Notes under the pieces: model-generated
What the model was told of the DNA's origin: nothing
Database searches by the model: none
Seen by the model: the letters and a program-made list of their open reading frames with translations, nothing else
From: JADFDG01 sp965232985
GTDB taxonomy: Bacteria; Pseudomonadota; Gammaproteobacteria; Pseudomonadales; JADFDG01
Assembly (NCBI GenBank): GCA_965232985.1
Contig: CBDDRC010000043.1
Location: 62,001-126,000, forward strand
Direction of reading: 5' to 3'
Length of the DNA: 64,000 nt
Part shown: piece after piece, positions 39,943 to 53,932 of the stretch
Layout: each line of letters starts with the position of its first letter
Numbering within the stretch: the first letter of the stretch is position 1
Position numbers and translations under genes: made by a program

Positions 39943-40983
39943 ATGAACATCGACGAATTGCTGGTCACGCTCCGCCACAATGAACAGATCGTGCGCAAGC
40001 TGTTCGATATTGAGAGCAGCATTCTCGGCACGACCCGTTTCCGCGACCTGTTCGAGAACCTGCTCACCCAGATCGAACAACAGTTCGCCATTCCCCACGC
40101 CTGGTTGACGCTGGTCCACGATGCGGCCATCACCTCGCTGGTGGCCGATCTCCAGCAATCGCCGCCAACCCGCAACCATCTGGTAATCATCGATGAGCGC
40201 ACCTTTCACACCCTCACCGGCGACAGCGATATTCCCCTGCTGATAAATGCCAACCTCGAGCGTTATGCGCCGCTGGTACCGCCGGCATTCCGCGGTAGCC
40301 TCGGCTCTATGGCCATCGCACCGATCCGCTTTGAAGGGCGGATCATCGGCAGTTTCAACCAGGGTGACGCCAAGCGCAGCCGGTTTTCCCCGGACAAAGA
40401 CACCTTCTTTCTGCGCCAACTGGCCGTGAAGGTATCGATCTGCCTGGCCAACGTCACCGCCCACGAACAGTTGCGCATCCTCGCCACGCGCGATCCACTC
40501 ACGCACCTGCCGAACCGGCGCGAACTCGATCAGATACTGCACCGCGAATTCGAACGCGCCCGCCGGCTGGATCAACCGCTGGCGGTGGTCTTTCTCGACT
40601 GCGACGATTTCAAGCAGGTCAACGATCTCTTTGGCCACGACGCGGGCGATGCCTACCTGCATCATGTCGCGGGCGAGCTGTCCGCTGCCATCCGCACCTC
40701 GGACTGCGCATTCCGTTTCGCCGGCGATGAATTTGTACTGGTACTGCCCGGCCAGAGCGAAACAGACGCGCGCCAGATGGGCGAACGGCTGCGCACCCGC
40801 CTGATCGCTGCGCCACTGGTTTACGGCGGCAACACGATTCCGGTGCAACTGAGTCTGGGCGCGGCCTGCTCGCGTGAAGAAGGCATCGGCGATGCCCAGG
40901 CCCTGTTGCGCATGGCCGATGCCCGGCTCTACGACGACAAGCGTGGCAAGCCCGAGCGCCGTGCGGCGTCCCGCCCGGCCTGA
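39943..40983 (+). CDS. Diguanylate cyclase with DUF484/GAF-like sensor, AGDEF signature
   Basis: 346 residues from the ATG at 39943. An N-terminal DUF484/GAF-like region (about 1-175: LFENLLTQIEQQFAIPHAWLTLV, GSLGSMAIAPI) is followed by a GGDEF domain (about 180-340: DPLTHLPNRREL, LDCDDFKQVNDLFGHDAGD). The catalytic signature reads AGDEF (260-264) instead of GGDEF; the metal-binding Asp of LDCDDF is kept. AGDEF enzymes can be active. It would make cyclic di-GMP on an unknown signal. A c-di-GMP-binding candidate (YajQ) is encoded nearby. Confidence 0.88.
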   Translation: MNIDELLVTLRHNEQIVRKLFDIESSILGTTRFRDLFENLLTQIEQQFAIPHAWLTLVHDAAITSLVADLQQSPPTRNHLVIIDERTFHTLTGDSDIPLLINANLERYAPLVPPAFRGSLGSMAIAPIRFEGRIIGSFNQGDAKRSRFSPDKDTFFLRQLAVKVSICLANVTAHEQLRILATRDPLTHLPNRRELDQILHREFERARRLDQPLAVVFLDCDDFKQVNDLFGHDAGDAYLHHVAGELSAAIRTSDCAFRFAGDEFVLVLPGQSETDARQMGERLRTRLIAAPLVYGGNTIPVQLSLGAACSREEGIGDAQALLRMADARLYDDKRGKPERRAASRPA

Positions 40984-41079
40984 CCGGCACCGAACCGGCC
41001 TCTCTTACCGGCGGCGCCCGGCGCGCAACCCTCTGCTATGATTGGCCCGCCCCCCGCGGCAAGGCACGGGAAAACAACA

Positions 41080-41841
41080 ATGAAAACAATGCGTTTTGTC
41101 GCTATTGCGGCCACTTTGGGCAGCCTGCTCGTACTCCTTGGCTGCCGGAGTCCCCTGCAAGGCATGACCGAAGACCATATTTACTACTCGCCCAAGGCTG
41201 CGTACGCCCTCCCTTTGTATCTCAGCCCCTTCCGCGGCCAGGTCACCGTCAGTGAGCGCTGCAGCGCCGCCGGCGGTTCGACCACCTTCTGGGATGAGCA
41301 GGGCCGTTTTTTTCGCATCGACTATCTGCAGATCGACGAGCACCCGATGGCGCAGGCACCGCGGTTTGCCTCCGACCAAACGATGCTCAACGCAGTAATG
41401 AACAACTATCTGCGCGAAGTCCTGCCTACCGGCAGATCGATCACAGACGTCGACACCATCGCTCGCGACTATCTGAAAGATCGCGAACCGCGCGCACTGT
41501 TCGTCATTCTGAACATGAATATCGATACCACCCGCATCACTGACCGCAAGGGTCCGCTGATTCGCGGCACCTACTACTACGGTTTCCTGCTGTTCAAACG
41601 TGACCAATATATTTACGTGCTACAGCATTACCAACCGGCCCTGATGAAAGACAAGATGCTGCAGGTGCTGTCGCGCATGGCCGACAACATGGTGATGCCG
41701 GGCAGGGCGCGCTCGGAAACCGAGATTGAGCGGGCACGCGAACGCTGGAACGCGACTATCGCTGCAACCCGCCTCAGCAAAAAACCGGCAGAAACCGAGG
41801 ATGAAACCGTGATCACCAACCCGATTCGCCCTTGCGACTAA
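41080..41841 (+). CDS. Lipoprotein of unknown function
   Basis: 253 residues from the ATG at 41080. Lipobox LLVLLGC (Cys about 22). The mature protein starts RSPLQGMTEDHIYYSPKAAYALPLYLSPFRGQV and includes ALFVILNMNIDTTRITDRKGPLIRGTYYYG. No family recognised. It probably sits on the inner leaflet of the outer membrane. The charged tail (about 210-253) looks flexible. Next gene 62 bp downstream. Confidence 0.7.
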   Translation: MKTMRFVAIAATLGSLLVLLGCRSPLQGMTEDHIYYSPKAAYALPLYLSPFRGQVTVSERCSAAGGSTTFWDEQGRFFRIDYLQIDEHPMAQAPRFASDQTMLNAVMNNYLREVLPTGRSITDVDTIARDYLKDREPRALFVILNMNIDTTRITDRKGPLIRGTYYYGFLLFKRDQYIYVLQHYQPALMKDKMLQVLSRMADNMVMPGRARSETEIERARERWNATIAATRLSKKPAETEDETVITNPIRPCD

Positions 41842-41902
41842 CGTCCCCGGCAAGCATCGTGCTGTCAGTCGGCGTGTATCGAGCTGCACACAGGAGCATC
41901 AC

Positions 41903-42280
41903 ATGAGCGCACGCCAGGTTTTCTATCTCGCCCTGTCCTGTGCAGGGCTTTTCCTGACCTGGTACCACAACATTGCCTTCATGCAGGCATACGGCAGTGC
42001 CTTCGTATTCGGCCCGTTTCTGGACGGCATGTTTGCCAATCACGCCTCGTCGTCCATAAGCTGGGACCTCACCATTGGCTGCACGGCTTTCATCATCTGG
42101 ATGCTGCACGAAGCAAAAAGCATCGGCATGAAGCACGTCTGGATCTATGTCGTACTGACGCTGGGTATCGCCTTCGCGTTCGCCGCTCCGCTTTTCCTGT
42201 TCATGCGCGAGCGCCACCTGCTCATGCGTGCGCGCGATGCAACTGCACATATCGTCTCGTCGGCCGCACATAACGGATAA
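41903..42280 (+). CDS. DUF2834-type integral membrane protein
   Basis: 125 residues with three membrane helices (about 5-22, 52-70, 78-100). The start ARQVFYLALSCAGLFLTWYHNIAF and the middle SISWDLTIGCTAFIIWMLHEAKSIGMKHVWIYV fit DUF2834. Function unknown. It lies 9 bp before an acetoacetate-decarboxylase-like gene on the same strand. Confidence 0.75.
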   Translation: MSARQVFYLALSCAGLFLTWYHNIAFMQAYGSAFVFGPFLDGMFANHASSSISWDLTIGCTAFIIWMLHEAKSIGMKHVWIYVVLTLGIAFAFAAPLFLFMRERHLLMRARDATAHIVSSAAHNG

Positions 42281-42288
42281 CCTGCACG

Positions 42289-42984
42289 ATGCTCCAGAGC
42301 GCCAACTCTCTGCCGGTCGTGCCACTGAAGCCGGCACCCTGGGATCTCCAGGGCCAGGGCTGGGTCATCGCCCTGAAACTGCCGGCCAACTCATCAGCGC
42401 AAAATGCTTTCCTGCCGCCGGAACTTGCTGGCAAAGGCAAGCCCGGACTGTCCCTGTTGATGTTCGTCGACTACGCGCAATCGGCCTGCGGTCCATACCG
42501 CGAACTGTTGTTCATTCCCGGCACCTTTGCGTTCGCCGATGGCCGCCGCCATATGACCATCAGCCGCATCCTCGTTTCGACCTGGGACAGCGTGGTAAAC
42601 GGGCGGAAGAACTGGGGCATCCCCAAGGATCGCGCTGATTTCAATGTCGATTACAACGTCAATGGCAGCGGCGAAGACCACATCCAGCTACACAATGACG
42701 GCCGCAATTTCGTTGAGTTGCGCCTGAAATCGTGGCCACTTTCATTACCCGTACACAGTGGCGTGGTCCCCGCATCGATACGCACGCTGGCCCAGTGCTT
42801 CGGCGATCAGACATTCCTGTATACGCCATCCTCGCATGGCTGGGTTCGCCCTGGCCGCCTGCTGTCGTGGCGCTTCGACGCCACCTTGTTCCCCGACCTT
42901 GCCGAAGCGCGCATCATCGCGGCAATAAAAATTTCCTCGTTCCACATGAGCTTTCCTGTCGCGCAGATACTGCCCGGCAACTGA
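42289..42984 (+). CDS. Acetoacetate decarboxylase-family protein
   Basis: 231 residues. The ADC fold is seen in PPELAGKGKPGLSLLMFVDYAQSACGPYRELLFIP, then SVVNGRKNWGIPKDRADFNV. The Lys of GIPK lies where ADC enzymes carry the Schiff-base lysine. Family members act on small keto acids or merely bind ligands, so the reaction is uncertain. It is followed after 1 bp by the next gene. Confidence 0.72.
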   Translation: MLQSANSLPVVPLKPAPWDLQGQGWVIALKLPANSSAQNAFLPPELAGKGKPGLSLLMFVDYAQSACGPYRELLFIPGTFAFADGRRHMTISRILVSTWDSVVNGRKNWGIPKDRADFNVDYNVNGSGEDHIQLHNDGRNFVELRLKSWPLSLPVHSGVVPASIRTLAQCFGDQTFLYTPSSHGWVRPGRLLSWRFDATLFPDLAEARIIAAIKISSFHMSFPVAQILPGN

Positions 42985-42985
42985 T

Positions 42986-43753
42986 ATGCCACGCACCCCG
43001 ATAATCATCGCCCTGATTTCCATACTTGCCGGCAGCGCGCTGTTTGCCCTCGTGCTGTGGTTTGCAACACCACCGCCCCCACCACCCGCAGTGACGTTGC
43101 CAGCACCAACGCAAACCGAGACGCCCGAGCAAATTCGGGAGCGCAAACAGTTGTTCATCGCGCTATTGCTGCCGATCATCCAGGCAGAGAACAAGCGCCT
43201 GCTGATAGACCGCGTGCGCATCACGCGGATTGAGCAGGAACTTACCGTTAAAGACGACATCAGCCGCGATGATTTCGAGTGGCTAAAAAAAATGGCCGGT
43301 GATTACAACCTCGACCCGGCCGCGCGCCGCAACTCCGAATTTTTCAACTCGTTACGGCGCCGGGTCGATATCCTTCCTGCGGCACTCATCATTGCCCAGG
43401 CCGCGATCGAGTCCGGCTGGGGACGCGCACAGATCGCCCGGGAGACAAACAATTTCTTCGGCCATTACTGCTACGAAAAGGCCTGCGGCGCGCCAGCGCC
43501 AGGGGCCGGCGACCTGCGCACCTTCAAGACACCTGCCGACAGCGTCCGCGCCTATATGCACAACATCAACAGCCATCCTGCCTATCGTCAGTTGCGCACA
43601 CAGCGAGAGAACCTTCGCGTCGCCGGCCAGCCACTTACCGGTAGCACGCTGGCCAATTACCTGACGGCTTACTCGGAGCGCGGCGACGCATATATAGCCG
43701 ACATCCACGCCGTGATTCGTGACAATGTGCTCGATGACTTACCGAATCTCTGA
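42986..43753 (+). CDS. Bax-like endo-N-acetylglucosaminidase domain protein
   Basis: 255 residues. One N-terminal membrane anchor (about 5-27), a Pro-rich spacer, then a glucosaminidase domain (about 115-250) with ILPAALIIAQAAIESGWGRAQIARETNNFFGHYCY: the Glu in IESGWG is the expected catalytic residue. LRTFKTPADSVRAYMHNINSHPAYRQLR is typical of E. coli Bax. It probably trims peptidoglycan from the periplasmic side of the inner membrane. Confidence 0.88.
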   Translation: MPRTPIIIALISILAGSALFALVLWFATPPPPPPAVTLPAPTQTETPEQIRERKQLFIALLLPIIQAENKRLLIDRVRITRIEQELTVKDDISRDDFEWLKKMAGDYNLDPAARRNSEFFNSLRRRVDILPAALIIAQAAIESGWGRAQIARETNNFFGHYCYEKACGAPAPGAGDLRTFKTPADSVRAYMHNINSHPAYRQLRTQRENLRVAGQPLTGSTLANYLTAYSERGDAYIADIHAVIRDNVLDDLPNL

Positions 43754-43778
43754 GAATGGATCAAGAGGATCAAACGAT

Positions 43779-44228
43779 ATGTCTATCACCAACGAACAAC
43801 TACGCTCCATGGCTGCGAAGGGCATCCCTTTCGTTGCCAATACCGGCCTTGAAGTTGAGGTGCTCGAAAAGGGCTATGTGAAGATGCGCATGCCGTTCGC
43901 GCCCAACAAGAATCATGTGGGCACGATGTACGCCGGCGCACTGTTCACGCTCGCCGAACTGCCGGGAGGGTCGATCTTCATGTCTTCGTTCGACACCAGC
44001 CGTTTCTATCCGATTGTGCGTGACATGAGCATCCGCTTCCGCCGCCCGGTAACCACTGACGTGTGGGTCGAAGTCAGAGTAAGCGACGAGTTTGTGCAGA
44101 AAGTGCAGGCCGAAGCCGAAGCCAACGGCAAGGCCGACTACGAATGGGAGTGCGAAATAAAAGACGCCAACGGCACAGTGGTGGCGATTACGAAGAACAT
44201 CTACCAGTTGCGCAAGATCGGCAGCTGA
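43779..44228 (+). CDS. Hotdog-fold thioesterase (PaaI/YiiD-like)
   Basis: 149 residues from the ATG at 43779 after a clear AAGAGG site. Hotdog fold: GLEVEVLEKGYVKMRMPFAPNKNHVGTMYAGALFTLAELPGG, MSIRFRRPVTTDVWVEV and ITKNIYQLRK. Likely hydrolyses acyl-CoA thioesters in the cytoplasm; substrate unknown. Convergent with hemE. Confidence 0.82.
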   Translation: MSITNEQLRSMAAKGIPFVANTGLEVEVLEKGYVKMRMPFAPNKNHVGTMYAGALFTLAELPGGSIFMSSFDTSRFYPIVRDMSIRFRRPVTTDVWVEVRVSDEFVQKVQAEAEANGKADYEWECEIKDANGTVVAITKNIYQLRKIGS

Positions 44229-44263
44229 GTAGCGCCGGGAAACAACTCGCCATAGCAGAAAAG

Positions 44264-45328
44264 TCAGCGGTGGTATTGCGCGCTCAATTCATGTACTGCT
44301 GCGACAAAAACCCGGGCACGCTCCGGGTCCGCAAACTGCGAAATTCCATGGCCGAGATTGAACACATGGCCCGCGCCCTGCCCGAACGAAGCCAGAATCG
44401 CAGCCACTTCCTCGCGAATGCGGGCCGGCGTGCCATAAAGCACCGACGAATCCATGTTGCCCTGCAGCGCGACACGATGGCCAACGCGCGCGCGCGCCGG
44501 GCCGATCTCAGTACTCCAATCCAGGCCGAGCGCATCGGCGCCGGTATCGGCCATCACTTCCAGCCACTGTCCGCCGCCCTTGGTGAACAGGATGACCGGT
44601 ACGCGCCGGCCGTCGTGCTCACGAATGAGTCCGGCAATAATCTTGCGCATGTACGAAAGTGAAAATTCCCGGTACGCGGCCGCGCTCAATACGCCACCCC
44701 AGGTGTCAAAAATCTGCACTGCCTGAGCGCCGGCACGAATTTGCGCGTTGAGGTAGGCAACAACAGCACACGCGAGTTTTTCGAGTAACGCATGCAGCAC
44801 CTGCGGCTGCGCATACAGCATCGTTTTGATAGCGCGAAATTCCTTCGACGAGCCACCCTCAACCATATACGTCGCCAACGTCCAGGGGCTGCCGGAAAAA
44901 CCAATCAACGGGACGCGCCCATTGAGCTCGCGGCGAATAACGCGCACGCACTCCATCACGTAACCAAGATCCTGGTCGGCATCCGGCACCGGCAGCGCCT
45001 CGACATCGGCCGCCGTACGCACCGTTTTACGAAAACGCGGGCCTTCGCCTTCTTCGAAATAAAGTCCGAGCCCCATCGCATCGGGCACGGTAAGAATGTC
45101 GGAGAAAAGTATTGCGGCATCAAGCGGAAAGCGATCCAACGGCTGCAGCGTCACTTCACAGGCGAACTGCGCATTCCTGCAAAGATCAAGAAAACTGCCG
45201 GCGCTGGCACGACTCGCCCTATATTCCGGCAAATAACGGCCGGCCTGGCGCATCATCCACACCGGCGTGATGTCGACAGGCTGGCGCAACAGTGCGCGCA
45301 GGAAACGGTCGTTCTTCAATTCAGACAT
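44264..45328 (-). CDS. hemE: Uroporphyrinogen decarboxylase
   Basis: 354 residues. Family signatures: TPVWMMRQAGRYLPEYR, DAAILFSDILTVPDAMG, LIGFSGSPWTLATYMVEGGSSK and GLDWSTEIGPARARVG. The active-site Arg and Asp are in these motifs. It removes four carboxyls from uroporphyrinogen III to give coproporphyrinogen III. Its start overlaps the gltD stop by 8 bp, so gltB, gltD and hemE form one transcription unit. Confidence 0.97.
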   Translation of the reverse strand: MSELKNDRFLRALLRQPVDITPVWMMRQAGRYLPEYRASRASAGSFLDLCRNAQFACEVTLQPLDRFPLDAAILFSDILTVPDAMGLGLYFEEGEGPRFRKTVRTAADVEALPVPDADQDLGYVMECVRVIRRELNGRVPLIGFSGSPWTLATYMVEGGSSKEFRAIKTMLYAQPQVLHALLEKLACAVVAYLNAQIRAGAQAVQIFDTWGGVLSAAAYREFSLSYMRKIIAGLIREHDGRRVPVILFTKGGGQWLEVMADTGADALGLDWSTEIGPARARVGHRVALQGNMDSSVLYGTPARIREEVAAILASFGQGAGHVFNLGHGISQFADPERARVFVAAVHELSAQYHR

Positions 45329-46748
45329 TGAGGTAATCGAGAATGCCTTCAGCCGCCTGCCGCCCCTCGTAAATCGCCGTTACCACCAGATCCGAGCCGC
45401 GCACCATGTCGCCGCCCGCAAAAACCTTCGGGTTGCTGGTCTGGTGCTTGAGCTTCGCTGCCGCCGGCGCAACAACACGACCGCTGCTGTCGATACTGAT
45501 GCCGTGTTTCTCGAACCACTTCGCCGGGCTCGGCCGGAAACCGAAAGCAACGAGCACCGCATCCGCCGGGAGGATTTCCTCGCTCCCAGGTATCGGTTCC
45601 GGCAGGCGACGGCCGCGCGCATCCGGTTCGCCCAATCGGGTCTCTACCACCTTCACGCCAGAAACAATGCCATTTTCATCAACAATTTCGATTGGTTGAC
45701 GATTGAAAAGAAACTCAACACCTTCCTCGCGCGAGTTTTTTACTTCGCGGCGCGAACCGGGCATGTTTTCCTCATCGCGCCGATAGGCGCAGACAACGCT
45801 TTTCGCACACTGACGTATTGCTGTCCGGTTACAGTCCATCGCCGTGTCGCCGCCGCCAAGCACAACGACACGCTTGCCGACCATGTTGATGAAGTCGACC
45901 GGGTTCTTCTCCAAACCCAAGTGACGATTCACCACTGAAATCAGGTATGGCAGCGCTTCGTAAACGCCCGGAAGATGCTCGCCGGGAAAACCGCCTTTCA
46001 TGGAATTGTAGGTGCCCATGCCAAGAAATACGGCATCGAATTCCGCCAGTAATTTCTCAAAAGTAATGTCCTTGCCCACCTCGACACCAAGACGAAATTC
46101 GATGCCCATCTCCTCGAACACCCGCCGCCGACGCTGCATCACCGGCTTCTCAAGCTTGAACTCGGGAATGCCGAAGGTGAGCAGACCGCCGATTTCCTTG
46201 TGCTTGTCGAATATCACCGGGCGCACACCATTGCGCACCAGCACGTCGGCGCAACCCAGTCCGGCCGGGCCGGCACCGATGACCGCGACGCGCTTATTGG
46301 TCCAGATCGTCTTCGACATGTCCGGCCGCCAGCCGAGTGCAAGCGCGGTGTCGGTGATGTATTTTTCCGCTGAACCAATCGTTACCGCACCGAAGCCGTC
46401 ATTGAGCGTGCATGCACCTTCACAAAGGCGATCCTGGGGGCAAACCCGGCCACACACTTCCGGCAGCGTGTTGGTCTCGTGACACAATTCTGCGGCAGCG
46501 AACAGGTTGCCTTCCGATACCAGCTTCAACCAATTCGGGATGTAGTTGTGTACCGGGCACTTCCACTCGCAGTATGGGTTGCCGCAAGCAATGCAGCGAT
46601 GCGCCTGCCCTTCAGCTTCTTCCTTCTCGAACGGCTCATAGATTTCGACAAATTCCCGGCGCCGAGCTCCCATATCCTTTTTGACAGGATCCTGCCGCTC
46701 GACATCCATAAACTGGAAATCGTTGTTCAGCCGTGTTTTGTTGGCCAT
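45321..46748 (-). CDS. gltD: Glutamate synthase small (beta) subunit
   Basis: 475 residues. N-terminal iron-sulfur clusters: CIACGNPYCEWKCPVHNYIP and CGRVCPQDRLCEGACT. FAD-binding VAVIGAGPAGLGCADVL, NADPH-binding VVLGGGDTAMDC, and the C-terminal FAGGDMVRGSDLVVTAI. It passes electrons from NADPH to the large subunit for glutamate formation from glutamine and 2-oxoglutarate. It follows gltB by 36 bp. Confidence 0.97.
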   Translation of the reverse strand: MANKTRLNNDFQFMDVERQDPVKKDMGARRREFVEIYEPFEKEEAEGQAHRCIACGNPYCEWKCPVHNYIPNWLKLVSEGNLFAAAELCHETNTLPEVCGRVCPQDRLCEGACTLNDGFGAVTIGSAEKYITDTALALGWRPDMSKTIWTNKRVAVIGAGPAGLGCADVLVRNGVRPVIFDKHKEIGGLLTFGIPEFKLEKPVMQRRRRVFEEMGIEFRLGVEVGKDITFEKLLAEFDAVFLGMGTYNSMKGGFPGEHLPGVYEALPYLISVVNRHLGLEKNPVDFINMVGKRVVVLGGGDTAMDCNRTAIRQCAKSVVCAYRRDEENMPGSRREVKNSREEGVEFLFNRQPIEIVDENGIVSGVKVVETRLGEPDARGRRLPEPIPGSEEILPADAVLVAFGFRPSPAKWFEKHGISIDSSGRVVAPAAAKLKHQTSNPKVFAGGDMVRGSDLVVTAIYEGRQAAEGILDYLNV

Positions 46749-46784
46749 CTCTGCACATCTCCTGTGGCGTCAGCTCCTGTGGCC

Positions 46785-51242
<4,458 letters not shown>

Positions 51243-51418
51243 CGACCCTTCCTCAGTTGAATCAAAAGGTTATAAACAAAGTTGCAGCAGCAACGCGACA
51301 GGCCGGACAAGGCTTCCGGCCAAAAGGGGCCACATTCTACATGAGGGGGGAGGGGGAACAAAGGCCTGTGCCGGCAGGGGATCAGCTGCCATCGCCTTGC
51401 GCGGAAGATGCGCCCGGA

Positions 51419-52798
51419 TCACTCCTTGCGGCGACGCAATTCGTCCTGAATCCCCTGCAGGCTGCGCGGCCAGGGCTTGAGCTTTACCAGATCGGCCGGC
51501 AGCTTTGCGGCCGCCTTCTTTGCCGCTTCCTTGTTGCGATATGCACCAGTAACCGCTACGTACCAAGGCAAATCCTCGCGGACCGTCCGGAACGTTTTGA
51601 CCTCAAGCCCGGCATGACGGGCCTTGAACTGCTGCACTGCGTCTTCGTTGAAGCTGGCGAACAACTGCAGCGTAAAGCGGGCAGTTTTCTCCTTCAGTAG
51701 CGCCGCTTCGTCTGCCGAAAATTTCCTGCCGACGTTTTGCGGATCGCGCACCGGCCCGGGAACCGGAACGGCCTCATGCATAACGACGACTTCCGGTGTC
51801 GTTGTCTGCGCCGGCAGCGGCGCCATGCTGGCGGCGGGCCTGCTCAATCCCGACTCGCTGGCAACCATGGGTTGCGGCACGGCGACGGCGGCTGCCCGCG
51901 TTGCCGGCACCACGCCGTGGCCACGGTCGGTTGTGACTTCATTTGGTGGCGGCAGCGGCACCGGAATTTCAGCCGTTGCAGCCACAGAACCCTGCTTTGA
52001 CTCCGGCTGGCTGCGCGCCAGCAGTAACCACAGCAGTAACACGACAGCCAGCAACGTGAACGCCAGATGCCAGACAGGAAAACCTGCCGGCAACAATCCG
52101 GTACGCGTTGCGGCGCCGGATTGCAGCAATTCGGCCAGCTTGCCTGGCATGCCGCCAGCCTGGCGATGGAGACGCGCCATCGCACGATGGGAAGGCAACT
52201 CATCTTCGTCGCCTACGGCCAGCCAGGCCGCAACAAACTCTTCGGTCTCATCCTCAGTGAACGGCCGCAAGGTAACCGTTGTAAATCCAGACGCCGAATT
52301 CAGTAGCGTCGGCAGGCTGTCATCGCCGGCGAGCACCAGCGGCATCGCCGCCTCCTGACACAGCGCCAGCAGTCCCGCGCATGCCTCCACACCCAACGTA
52401 TGCGCATCATCGACAATGATGACCGGCGAGCGACCGCTTGCACGGATCATCGACAAGCGTTCAAGCAGCGCGGGTCGTGCACTGCCCGCATGGGTGTCTT
52501 GCCTCTGGAGGGCATCGTCTTCGTGATCGGCAACCCGGTTGCGTTGGTCGGAAAGACTCGCCGCGAGACCAATAAAGCACTGCTCGGCGCTCATCAGAAT
52601 ATTGCCGGTGATCACACCCAACGCCAGGACGCCCGGATCGGCCTGGCGACAGAATTGCTCCACCAGAACGCTGCGCCCGCAGCCAGAGGCACCAATGAGC
52701 AGTACCACCGCCTGAACACGATGCACCCGCTCGAACAACGTATCCAGCGCCGCCTGGCGAGCACCTCCTTGGTAAAAAAATCCCCCTACGTCAATCAT
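51419..52798 (-). CDS. DamX-like AAA ATPase with C-terminal SPOR domain
   Basis: 459 residues. Cytoplasmic AAA/ExeA-like ATPase (about 1-215) with Walker A LIGASGCGRSVLV and Walker B SPVIIVDDAH. One membrane helix (about 234-254, WHLAFTLLAVVLLLWLLLA), a Pro/Thr-rich periplasmic linker, and a SPOR domain (about 375-455: FTLQLFASFNEDAVQQF, WYVAVTGAYRNKEAAKKA) that binds denuded glycan at the division site. The position downstream of aroB is that of damX. Its start overlaps the aroB stop by 4 bp. Confidence 0.87.
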   Translation of the reverse strand: MIDVGGFFYQGGARQAALDTLFERVHRVQAVVLLIGASGCGRSVLVEQFCRQADPGVLALGVITGNILMSAEQCFIGLAASLSDQRNRVADHEDDALQRQDTHAGSARPALLERLSMIRASGRSPVIIVDDAHTLGVEACAGLLALCQEAAMPLVLAGDDSLPTLLNSASGFTTVTLRPFTEDETEEFVAAWLAVGDEDELPSHRAMARLHRQAGGMPGKLAELLQSGAATRTGLLPAGFPVWHLAFTLLAVVLLLWLLLARSQPESKQGSVAATAEIPVPLPPPNEVTTDRGHGVVPATRAAAVAVPQPMVASESGLSRPAASMAPLPAQTTTPEVVVMHEAVPVPGPVRDPQNVGRKFSADEAALLKEKTARFTLQLFASFNEDAVQQFKARHAGLEVKTFRTVREDLPWYVAVTGAYRNKEAAKKAAAKLPADLVKLKPWPRSLQGIQDELRRRKE

Positions 52799-53898
52799 GT
52801 CAGCGCATCTCCCGCAGATGCCAGGCAGGTGACGAGCGTTTCCTGCAGCAATGAAGGCGAAAAATCGTCGGTCACAACCGCGTCACCAATCCCGCGCAGC
52901 AGCACCAGACGGATTTTGCCATGCACATTTTTCTTGTCGACCTGCATGTGCCCAAGGAAATCCTGCGCATTCAGTGTTGGCGGCCGTACCGGCAGCGCGG
53001 CGCGCAGCAAAAGTGATTCGACACGCAACCTGTCGCTGCTGGACAACCAACCCAGGCGAACACAGAGGTCGGCAGCCATCGCCATTCCCGCCGCAACCGC
53101 CTCACCATGCAGCCAAACTCCGTACCCGCAGCCAGTCTCAATGGCGTGACCGAAGGTATGTCCGAAATTCAATGTGGCGCGAACGCCGTGTTCGCGCTCA
53201 TCAGCAGCAACCACCTCGGCCTTGTTTCGACAAGATCGTTCGATGGCCTCGACGAGTACACCCGCATCACGAGCCATCAGCGCACCCATATTCGATTCGA
53301 GCCAGGCGAAAAAAACCGGATCGCGTATCAAGCCGTACTTTATGACCTCGGCAATGCCGGCGCTGAATTCACGGTCTGGCAAGGTTCGCAACGTCTCCAC
53401 ATCGATAATGACGGCACGCGGCTGGTGGAATGCACCAATCATGTTCTTGCCGCGCAGATGATTAACGCCGGTCTTGCCGCCAACCGAGGAATCGACCTGT
53501 GCGAGCAGGGTCGTCGGCACTTGAATGAAATCAACACCACGCTGATAACAGGCTGCCGCGAAACCGGCCATATCACCGACCACACCACCGCCAAGTGCAA
53601 CCAACGTTGTGCTGCGGTTATGGCGTCGCGTCAGCAACGCATCAAAGATATGATCCAGGCAGGCGAGCGTTTTGTGTTCCTCGCCATCGGGCAGGACAAC
53701 GACATCTACCTGGCGGCCTGCGCCTGCCAGCGTCGCCTGCAGGCGCTCAAGATAAATCGGTGCGATGCACGTATTGGTGACGACCATGACCTGCCGACCG
53801 GCGATGCCGGGCGCAAAAAGCAATGCGTCGTCAAGCAGGCCGCTACCGATATGGATGGGATAGGAGCGGCCGCCAAGGCCAACAGTCAGGGTCTTCAC
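52795..53898 (-). CDS. aroB: 3-dehydroquinate synthase
   Basis: 367 residues. Motifs: VVLPDGEEHKTLACLDHIFDAL, LVALGGGVVGDMAGFAAACYQRGV, PTTLLAQVDSSVGGKTGVNH and ATLNFGHTFGHAIE (zinc ligands). It converts DAHP to 3-dehydroquinate with NAD+ and Zn2+. Between aroK and the SPOR gene on the minus strand, the common gammaproteobacterial order. Confidence 0.97.
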   Translation of the reverse strand: MKTLTVGLGGRSYPIHIGSGLLDDALLFAPGIAGRQVMVVTNTCIAPIYLERLQATLAGAGRQVDVVVLPDGEEHKTLACLDHIFDALLTRRHNRSTTLVALGGGVVGDMAGFAAACYQRGVDFIQVPTTLLAQVDSSVGGKTGVNHLRGKNMIGAFHQPRAVIIDVETLRTLPDREFSAGIAEVIKYGLIRDPVFFAWLESNMGALMARDAGVLVEAIERSCRNKAEVVAADEREHGVRATLNFGHTFGHAIETGCGYGVWLHGEAVAAGMAMAADLCVRLGWLSSSDRLRVESLLLRAALPVRPPTLNAQDFLGHMQVDKKNVHGKIRLVLLRGIGDAVVTDDFSPSLLQETLVTCLASAGDALT

Positions 53899-53932
53899 TT
53901 ATGTCAGGAAAGTCCCGGGAAAGGGGCGGCTA

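Noticed and set aside
39655..40848. 397-residue minus-strand frame extending slyX
   Set aside because: Only the last 72 residues are SlyX; the rest is antisense to the GGDEF protein.
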